Of a stretch of DNA of 64,000 nucleotides, positions 58,784 to 64,000 are shown in pieces; positions within the stretch are counted from its first letter, which is position 1, and each line of letters begins with the position of its first letter. The translations under genes and the position numbers were made by a program. Source of the DNA: CAYVBW01 sp964588685 (lineage in GTDB: Bacteria; Patescibacteriota; Microgenomatia; UBA1400; PJMF01); contig CAZPQG010000005.1 of assembly GCA_964588685.1 (NCBI GenBank), forward strand, positions 1-64,000, read 5' to 3'. The notes under the pieces were generated by a model. That model was not told the DNA's origin. It searched no databases and saw only the letters and a program-made list of their open reading frames with translations.

Positions 58784-59446
58784 ATGATTATTAAATATTA
58801 CGGCCACGCCTGCTTCAAACTTAGGGGCACTGATGGGTCAGTTGTTACTGACCCTTATCATGATTTTATTGGCTTTGACTTGCCGAACTTAAGCGCAGAT
58901 ATTGTGACAGTGTCGCATGATAATCCGGCTCATAATAATTATGAAGCTATTAATAACACCTCGCGGCGTGAAAGCCCGTTTATTATTGAGAAACCGGGTG
59001 AATATCAAATTCAAAATATTTCCATCTTTGGAGTTAAAGCGTATCAAGATGATAAACAAGGATCATTGAGAGGGGAAAACTATATTTTCAGTCTTTTAGT
59101 TGACGGCCTCAAGGTATGTCATTTAGGGGGCTTAGGTCATAAATTAGATGATAAAAAAGTTGCTGAAATTGGATTGGTTGATATCCTTTTTTTACCTATT
59201 GGCGGAGGGATGACTTTAAATCCTAAAGAGGCAACACAGGTGGCTCGTTCTTTAGAGCCTAACATTGTGATCCCCATGATTCATAAACTGCCTGATCATA
59301 ATCAAGAAAATTTTTCAGAATTAAGCTCTTTAGAAGATTTTTACAAAGCTTATGAAGCTGAGCCGAAACCAATCAATAAGCTTAATATCGCCCGCAGCAA
59401 TTTACCTGAAGAAATGGAATTAATGGTTCTAAACAAATTTAATTAA
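58784..59446 (+). CDS. Metallo-beta-lactamase-fold protein lacking metal ligands
   Basis: 220 aa, of the UlaG/UPF0173-like group. The fold is clear: MIIKYYGHACFKLRG, then IVTVSHDNPAHNN, PFIIEKPGEYQI, VCHLGGLGHKL and VDILFLPIGGG. The metal motif HxHxDH reads H45-D-N47-P-A49-H50, so a His and the Asp are lost. The usual HLGDLGH reads HLGGLGH (Asp to Gly at 116), and the final MHY-type motif reads MIHK. It is probably not an active two-metal hydrolase. A ribosome-binding site AAAGAAAGG precedes the ATG. It is monocistronic. Confidence 0.85.
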   Translation: MIIKYYGHACFKLRGTDGSVVTDPYHDFIGFDLPNLSADIVTVSHDNPAHNNYEAINNTSRRESPFIIEKPGEYQIQNISIFGVKAYQDDKQGSLRGENYIFSLLVDGLKVCHLGGLGHKLDDKKVAEIGLVDILFLPIGGGMTLNPKEATQVARSLEPNIVIPMIHKLPDHNQENFSELSSLEDFYKAYEAEPKPINKLNIARSNLPEEMELMVLNKFN

Positions 59447-59724
59447 GCATTAACCAGCTGGCTAAACTCTAATAAAATTCTAGGAAATTTTAACAGCATT
59501 AGGCAGCTAACAGCTCAACCGATAGAATAAAAGTCTTGCATAAGTATTAAAAGTTGCTAAACTAAAAATTGCACTATAGTTTAGATATTAATAGTGCTTT
59601 TCCTGCCCGTATGAGGTGATGTCATTTGAAGAGGTTAATCTTCAATCAGTGCTTTATTTAGAGTTATTATTTAGAGTTGCCTTTAATTTATTTTGATTTT
59701 AATTTTTAATTTACTTTTTAACTC

Positions 59725-61029
59725 ATGGATTCAAAAATACCTCCACATGATCTAGAAGCAGAGCGGTCTGTGCTGGCAGCTATTTTAATTGATGACGAAG
59801 CTATTATTAAAGTGTCTGATTATCTTAACGTAGAAAGTTTTTACGACCGTTCTCATCAGTTAATTTACCAAAGTGCTGTTGAACTTTACGAAGACAGAGA
59901 AGCAATAGATGTAGTGACTCTAACCAATCAACTTAAAAAAAATGAAGTTTTGCAAAGAGTTGGCGGTGCCAGCGCTATTGCTAAACTGTCTAATTTATTG
60001 TCAACAGCAGCAAATGTTGAAAGTTATGCCAAATTAATCAAAGAACATTTTATTAAGCGGCGTTTAATTAGTATTTCCGGTAATTTGAGTGAACTGGCTT
60101 TTGATAATAGCAAGACTGCTCAGGAAGCTTTAAACATGGCCGAGGCTAAGGTCTTTAAGGTTTCACAGGCTCATTCTGATCGCGATTTTATTCCTCTTAA
60201 AGATACTTTAGTTGAAAGTTTTGAAAGATTGGATGAGCTGCAGAAGAGCGGAGGAGACCTGCGCGGAGTGCCGACAGGTTATAAGGATATTGATGATTTG
60301 CTGGCCGGATTGCAGAAGTCAAATTTAATTATTTTAGCAGCGCGGCCGGGCATGGGAAAAACAGCTCTCTCTTTAAATATTGCTCAAAACATTGCAGTCA
60401 AATACAGCAAAAAAGTTGGGTTTTTTTCTCTAGAAATGAGTAAAGAAGAGTTAGTTGACCGTTTGCTAGTGTCACAAGCTGATATTGATGCCTGGAAATT
60501 AAAGACGGGTAGACTCAATCAACAGGATTTTTTAAAAATATCTGATGCTATGGGGGTCTTGGCTGAAGCTAATTTATTTATTGACGACACTCCCGGTTTG
60601 AGCATTTTTGATATGAGAACTAAAGCTAGAAGATTGATGTCGGAGCAAAATATTGATGTTTTGGTTGTTGATTATTTACAGTTGGCCCATGGACGGACTA
60701 AAGATAATCGCGTGCAAGAGGTGTCAGAGATATCACAAGGTTTAAAAAATATAGCTAGGGAGTTAAGAGTGCCGGTTTTATCTTTATCTCAACTATCTCG
60801 TGCTATCGAGAATAGGGGAGAGAAAAGACCTCAATTGTCTGATTTAAGGGAGTCCGGTGCTATTGAGCAGGATGCAGATGTGGTGATGTTTTTGTATCGC
60901 AAAGATGAAGACATTAGAGAGCAAGTGACATTGAGAGTTTCTAAGCATCGTAATGGTCCGTTGGGTGAGGCTGAGCTTTACTTCAGAGGTGATAGAATCA
61001 GATTTTATGGGATGGAAGATAGGATGTAA
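59725..61029 (+). CDS. dnaB: Replicative DNA helicase
   Basis: 434 aa. The N-terminal helical domain (PPHDLEAERSVLAAILIDDEA) is followed by a linker and the RecA-like motor: Walker A RPGMGKTALSLNIA (about 211-224), GFFSLEMSKEELVDRLL, Walker B DVLVVDYLQLAHG and GAIEQDADVVMFLYR. It unwinds DNA at the replication fork. There is no intein. A terminator follows at 61031. Confidence 0.97.
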   Translation: MDSKIPPHDLEAERSVLAAILIDDEAIIKVSDYLNVESFYDRSHQLIYQSAVELYEDREAIDVVTLTNQLKKNEVLQRVGGASAIAKLSNLLSTAANVESYAKLIKEHFIKRRLISISGNLSELAFDNSKTAQEALNMAEAKVFKVSQAHSDRDFIPLKDTLVESFERLDELQKSGGDLRGVPTGYKDIDDLLAGLQKSNLIILAARPGMGKTALSLNIAQNIAVKYSKKVGFFSLEMSKEELVDRLLVSQADIDAWKLKTGRLNQQDFLKISDAMGVLAEANLFIDDTPGLSIFDMRTKARRLMSEQNIDVLVVDYLQLAHGRTKDNRVQEVSEISQGLKNIARELRVPVLSLSQLSRAIENRGEKRPQLSDLRESGAIEQDADVVMFLYRKDEDIREQVTLRVSKHRNGPLGEAELYFRGDRIRFYGMEDRM

Positions 61030-61030
61030 T

Positions 61031-61080
61031 AAAAAATCTTGCACGAGGTTTAATTCAAGAGATTTAAATCAAGATTTTTT
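61031..61080 (+). terminator. Intrinsic terminator after dnaB
   Basis: AAAAAATCTTG pairs with CAAGATTTTTT across a 28-nt loop, starting two bases past the stop codon. Confidence 0.65.
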
Positions 61081-61192
61081 GCTGCGATAATTTTTAATGC
61101 CAACAAAGAATTTTCAACTGATAATTTTTATTACTACTGTAAACGAAAAAGTGCTGCGCAGAAAATAAGGTGTTGCAGAGGCTAGGTTGTTG

Positions 61193-61426
61193 TTAACGAG
61201 GAGCCATCCCAAAGAGAAGGAAAATTAGACTACTTGAAACCGCAATTAAGATGAGGAACGATCCTAAGTATGATTTTGTACCTTGTTTAATTTGATCAGG
61301 GTCCGGATTGTCGGTAGCTATCAGGATTAAAATTGAAACAATGATCCAGATTAAAGCCCTAAAAACTACTGACCAAGTGTTAGTGACATCAAATAAACTA
61401 AAAGCAATTGATTTTACAAACTCCAT
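61193..61426 (-). CDS. Small two-helix membrane protein
   Basis: 77 aa with two membrane helices (about 22-40 and 53-73) and a short polar loop containing NPDPDQIKQGTKS. The size and topology resemble small pilin-like or secretion-associated membrane proteins common in CPR genomes, but no motif proves this. It converges on dnaB and is isolated on its strand. Confidence 0.55.
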   Translation of the reverse strand: MEFVKSIAFSLFDVTNTWSVVFRALIWIIVSILILIATDNPDPDQIKQGTKSYLGSFLILIAVSSSLIFLLFGMAPR

Positions 61427-61564
61427 ATCTTAATAATGCTTTAATTTCTAGTAAAATGCAAGGGTTATTGATAGAATAAAGCTGTAGTTAGTGAAGTTTT
61501 AAGGTTGATAATTAAAATTTTCAGCAGATTATTAATTAATTGTTAGCCTTAGTCGTTATTTTGA

Positions 61565-61650
61565 GCCGCGGTGGCGGAACTGGCAGACGCGTGGGTCTCA
61601 AAAACCCATGAGTTTTAACACTCGTGTGAGTTCGATTCTCACCCGCGGCA
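61565..61650 (+). tRNA. tRNA-Leu (anticodon CAA)
   Basis: 86 nt with a long variable arm. Acceptor stem GCCGCGG / CCGCGGC. Anticodon stem TGGGT/ACCCA with loop CTCAAAA gives anticodon CAA. The T arm has GTTCGATT, the discriminator is A and CCA is not encoded. Confidence 0.95.
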
Positions 61651-61700
61651 CAAAAAAAGATAAACACAGAAATAGATTTAAATAGTGCAACAAGTTGAAG

Positions 61701-61724
61701 CGCATATTGAAACGCATATTGAAA
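61701..61724. repeat. 12-bp tandem duplication (2 copies plus a partial)
   Basis: CGCATATTGAAA occurs twice in a row, followed by a partial CGCATA. It lies between tRNA-Leu and lgt. Confidence 0.65.
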
Positions 61725-61820
61725 CGCATAAACAACTTTAAACACAGTAGTAAGTTTTGATATTTGGCAAGGCGCAATTAGGTTACAATATTAATTAGGT
61801 ATTTATTAACCACATTTTTT

Positions 61821-62633
61821 ATGTTTCCTACGCTTTTAAATATAGGCTCATTTCATTTGCGAACCTTGAGTGTTTTTCAAGCTATAGCTTTTTTTGCCTG
61901 CGCTTTAGTATTTTGGAAAAGAGCAAGAGAAGAAAGCTATTCAGAAGTAAAAGTATTCGACGGCTTTTTAATATCTTTTATTATCGGCTGGCTGAGCGGC
62001 AGAGTAGGGCATATTGTTATTAATTATGATCAATTCGGGTTTGATGTTTTGAAATGGTTGAATGTGGTGCACTATCCGGGCCAGCTGTTGTCGTTTTTTT
62101 TATTAGGCGCCACACTATACCTTTATTTTTATGCAAAAAAAGAAAAATGGGATGCTTTTGAAATTTTGGACTGGTGGGCCCAGGCATTGACAATGGGGTT
62201 AATATGGTTAAATTTGGGCTTTTTTTTCACAGGTATACTTTTCGGTAAAACTACTAACTTGCCTTGGGGAGTAGTTTTTCCGGGCGTTTTTGAACCCCGA
62301 CATCCGGTGCAAATATATTATGTCATATTTTTAGTCATACTTTATAAATTTTTAAATTGGCTGGAATTCAACTATCGTACTTTTAGCTGGTATCGCGCCG
62401 GTAAGAAGACTGCTCAAACAGGGTTTTTATTTATTGTTTTTTTATTTAGTTATGGTTTATTTTCATTATTAATGAAATTTTTTCAACCTGCTTTGATTGT
62501 GGTTGGCGAATTTTCATTTGATACTTTGTTTTATTTAGGTTTAATTTTTTTTGCTTTATATTTACTGCTGCTGCGTTCAAATCGATCCTTTTTCTCTGTT
62601 AATAAAAAGAAATTCTTTGCGATTAAAAGATAA
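61821..62633 (+). CDS. lgt: Prolipoprotein diacylglyceryl transferase-like protein
   Basis: 270 aa with about seven membrane helices. It transfers diacylglycerol from phosphatidylglycerol to the lipobox Cys of prolipoproteins. The family landmarks are IGSFHLRTLSVFQAIAF near the start, the Arg of SGRVGHIV, and the EPRHPVQIYY segment (family R-PtQlYE). The central glycine-rich N-G-ffnGElfG signature is weak here (LGFFFTGILFG), so the sequence is divergent. The stop overlaps the next start by one base (TAATG), indicating translational coupling with the pseudouridine synthase. Confidence 0.85.
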   Translation: MFPTLLNIGSFHLRTLSVFQAIAFFACALVFWKRAREESYSEVKVFDGFLISFIIGWLSGRVGHIVINYDQFGFDVLKWLNVVHYPGQLLSFFLLGATLYLYFYAKKEKWDAFEILDWWAQALTMGLIWLNLGFFFTGILFGKTTNLPWGVVFPGVFEPRHPVQIYYVIFLVILYKFLNWLEFNYRTFSWYRAGKKTAQTGFLFIVFLFSYGLFSLLMKFFQPALIVVGEFSFDTLFYLGLIFFALYLLLLRSNRSFFSVNKKKFFAIKR

Positions 62634-63511
62634 TGGTTAAGGCAAGCAATTTTTCTTTACTAGATTCTTCTTTAATTTTTGAAGACAATTTTTTATTGGC
62701 CATTAATAAGCCGACTGGGATTGTAGTTAACAACTCTGCTACTATTCAGGAACCAACAGTCCAGCACTGGATTTATAAAAAATTAGGGGGAGAGCAGGGG
62801 GTAAAAAAAATAATCGCTGCCAAGAAGCAGTGGGCGAAGCTAGTGCCGTCTGATTTTGACAACAAATTTGGCACACCAAAAGAGATTTTTTTACGCCGGC
62901 AGGGACTAGTTCATCGGCTTGATAAAGAAACCAGCGGAGTTTTGCTCTTGGCTAAAGATCCGGGAACATTGGTTAATTTAATGAGTCAATTCAAAGCTAG
63001 AAAAGTTAGAAAGAAATACTTAGGTTTAGTGCATGGAAAAATGAAGGTGGATAGCTCTGCTGTTAATGCTGCTATTGCTAGATCTAAGGCCAACCCATTT
63101 CAGTTTAGGGCAGAAATAGACGGCCGAGCTGCCACTACTTATTATCGAGTTATTGACTTTTTCCCCGGCTTAGCAGTCAGCAGAATTAAAGATATTAGCA
63201 AGAAAAATAGGAATAAAATTATAAAGAATATTAATTCTTATCAACAAGGCTTTTCTTTACTGGAATGTATTCCCAAGACCGGGCGTACCCATCAAATTAG
63301 AGTCCATTTGGCTCATTTAAACCATTCTATTGTGGCTGACAAGACTTATTCTGGTAAAAAAAGAAGCCGTTTGGATCGACGCTGGTGTCCTCGGCAATTT
63401 TTACATGCTTGGCAGCTGCAATTTAAGCATCCTCACACCAATAACAAGAAAACTATTAAAGCCGAGCTGCCTTCAGATTTGGCAACAGTGTTGGATTATT
63501 TAAAGGCCTAA
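62633..63511 (+). CDS. RluA-family pseudouridine synthase
   Basis: 292 aa. It converts uridine to pseudouridine in rRNA or tRNA. The catalytic motif is VHRLDKETSGVLLLAK, with Asp in HRLD. The N-terminal NKPTGIVVNNS, RKKYLGLVHG, and the C-terminal KTGRTHQIRVHLAHLNHSIVADKTY are standard. About 40 extra residues (Gln/Lys-rich, EQGVKKIIAAKKQWAKL) lie between NKPTG and HRLD. No S4 domain is present, as in RluA/RluC-type short forms. Which base is modified cannot be told. Confidence 0.93.
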   Translation: MVKASNFSLLDSSLIFEDNFLLAINKPTGIVVNNSATIQEPTVQHWIYKKLGGEQGVKKIIAAKKQWAKLVPSDFDNKFGTPKEIFLRRQGLVHRLDKETSGVLLLAKDPGTLVNLMSQFKARKVRKKYLGLVHGKMKVDSSAVNAAIARSKANPFQFRAEIDGRAATTYYRVIDFFPGLAVSRIKDISKKNRNKIIKNINSYQQGFSLLECIPKTGRTHQIRVHLAHLNHSIVADKTYSGKKRSRLDRRWCPRQFLHAWQLQFKHPHTNNKKTIKAELPSDLATVLDYLKA

Positions 63512-63520
63512 AGGTTATTG

Positions 63521-63580
63521 AGGCAGCCCGGATTAAGGCAGCCCGGATTAAGGTTGCCGGGATTAAGGTTGCCCGGGCCT
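63521..63580. repeat. 15-bp tandem repeat, 4 units
   Basis: Units AGGCAGCCCGGATTA, AGGCAGCCCGGATTA, AGGTTGCCGGGATTA and AGGTTGCCCGGGCCT follow each other without spacers between the pseudouridine synthase and nfo. The units are GC-rich and contain CCGG/CCCGGG cores that can pair with each other. Confidence 0.85.
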
Positions 63581-63644
63581 AAAAAGGTATTTTTAAGAGC
63601 CGGGGGTAGGCGAGTTGCTGAAGATATCCAACTTTCATCATTTT

Positions 63645-64000
63645 ATGATTGATTTCAAAATTGGGGCGCATGTTTCTATAAAGGGAGGGCTGCATCTTGC
63701 TGTAGAGCGAGCAGCGGCTATAGGTTGTAATTGTATGCAGGTTTTTTCGGGAAATCCTCGGTCATGGCAAAGGTCTATGTTAGCTGACGAAATTGTCAAA
63801 AAAATGTTTGCAAAACAGCAAGAATTAAAGGTAGCGTCAATATTTATTCATGCTTCATATTTAATTAATTTGGCTTCTGATAAACAAGAACTTGTTGCTA
63901 AATCTGTTCGGTCGTTGATCTTTGATTTACGCGTTAATAGTTTGGTAAAAGGTTCGGGAGTGATTGTACATTTAGGCAGCCATCAAGGTAGAGGTTGGGC
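63645..64000 (+). CDS. nfo: Endonuclease IV (AP endonuclease), 3' end cut by window
   Basis: The first 118 residues are in the window. IGAHVSIKGGLHLAVERAAAIGC, MQVFSGNPRSW, IHASYLINLAS and VIVHLGSHQG are the standard opening of the Nfo TIM barrel, including the first zinc His residues. It cleaves DNA at abasic sites and repairs oxidative damage. No strong ribosome-binding site is visible before ATG 63645. Confidence 0.95.
   Translation, partial: MIDFKIGAHVSIKGGLHLAVERAAAIGCNCMQVFSGNPRSWQRSMLADEIVKKMFAKQQELKVASIFIHASYLINLASDKQELVAKSVRSLIFDLRVNSLVKGSGVIVHLGSHQGRGW

Noticed and set aside
61536..61745. 69-codon open frame on the minus strand with YAFQ repeats
   Set aside because: It is antisense to tRNA-Leu and its repeats come from the 12-bp tandem duplication at 61701-61724.
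63521..63580. Possible CRISPR array
   Set aside because: The four 15-bp units are contiguous with no spacers, and no cas gene is present.

Overview
The window looks like a chromosomal segment of a Candidate Phyla Radiation (Patescibacteria) bacterium. This is inferred from family content, not from a marker tree. The DNA is AT-rich and densely packed with short operons on both strands. It carries genes that recur in CPR genomes: an O-antigen-ligase-like TPR protein, a CofE-like ligase, DUF5320 and DUF134 (UPF0251) proteins, many envelope-anchored acidic hypotheticals and a very short S18. TGA ends at least four conserved genes (2469, 17681, 22860, 27084), so the code is standard and not the UGA-recoded type of Gracilibacteria or Absconditabacteria. 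No transposase, phage gene, rRNA or CRISPR array was seen.

Layout. 1-10 kb: partial tRNA-Thr, L33, a GT-B glycosyltransferase, tRNA-Trp followed by a small repeat-bounded structured cassette, an orphan response regulator, a site-2 protease, L28, the formyl-methionine pair Fmt/Def, an HD protein, a large Wzy/TPR membrane protein and a hairpin-rich intergenic region. 10-18 kb: a Pro/Gln/Ala-rich disordered protein, then the rod-shape operon mreB-mreC-mreD-mrdA, then dprA. 18-24 kb: topA, nadD, small proteins, a GT4 glycosyltransferase, thyA and the DUF5320/DUF134 pair. 24.7-29.1 kb: a run of small-molecule enzymes (deaminase fusion, HIT protein, cytidylyltransferase-like protein, APH-like kinase, CofE-like ligase), several with altered catalytic motifs. 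29.1-32.7 kb: envelope proteins, including an S41-protease homologue that has lost its catalytic Lys and Gln and carries a J-like domain without HPD, then an unrecognised helical protein. 32.7-36 kb: nucleotide metabolism and recombination (DHFR-like, dut, tmk, recR), then hpf. 36-44 kb: two charged hypotheticals, cysS, a hydrolase, radC, a degenerate receiver divergent from an XRE regulator, tgt and a GT-C membrane protein. 44-54.4 kb: a thioredoxin-like membrane protein, pyrE-pyrF behind a hairpin-rich leader, ychF, rpsF-ssb-rpsR, an active CtpA-type S41 protease with HtrA, carD, prfA and L31. 54.5-64 kb: an EamA transporter, hisS, tRNA-Ala, two envelope proteins, a metallo-beta-lactamase-fold protein lacking metal ligands, dnaB, tRNA-Leu, lgt, an RluA-type pseudouridine synthase and the start of nfo.

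How the parts fit. Most genes serve translation, DNA maintenance and uptake processing, thymidylate and pyrimidine steps, and cell-envelope construction. The unusual material is a set of apparent pseudoenzymes (S41 with J-like domain, MBL-fold protein, receiver without Asp), the 24.7-29.1 kb enzyme run, and structured intergenic DNA near tRNA-Trp and at 9.6-9.95 kb. I did not find a defence island or an obvious mobile system. The strongest candidate for something undescribed is the J-like S41 pseudoprotease with its neighbouring envelope proteins.
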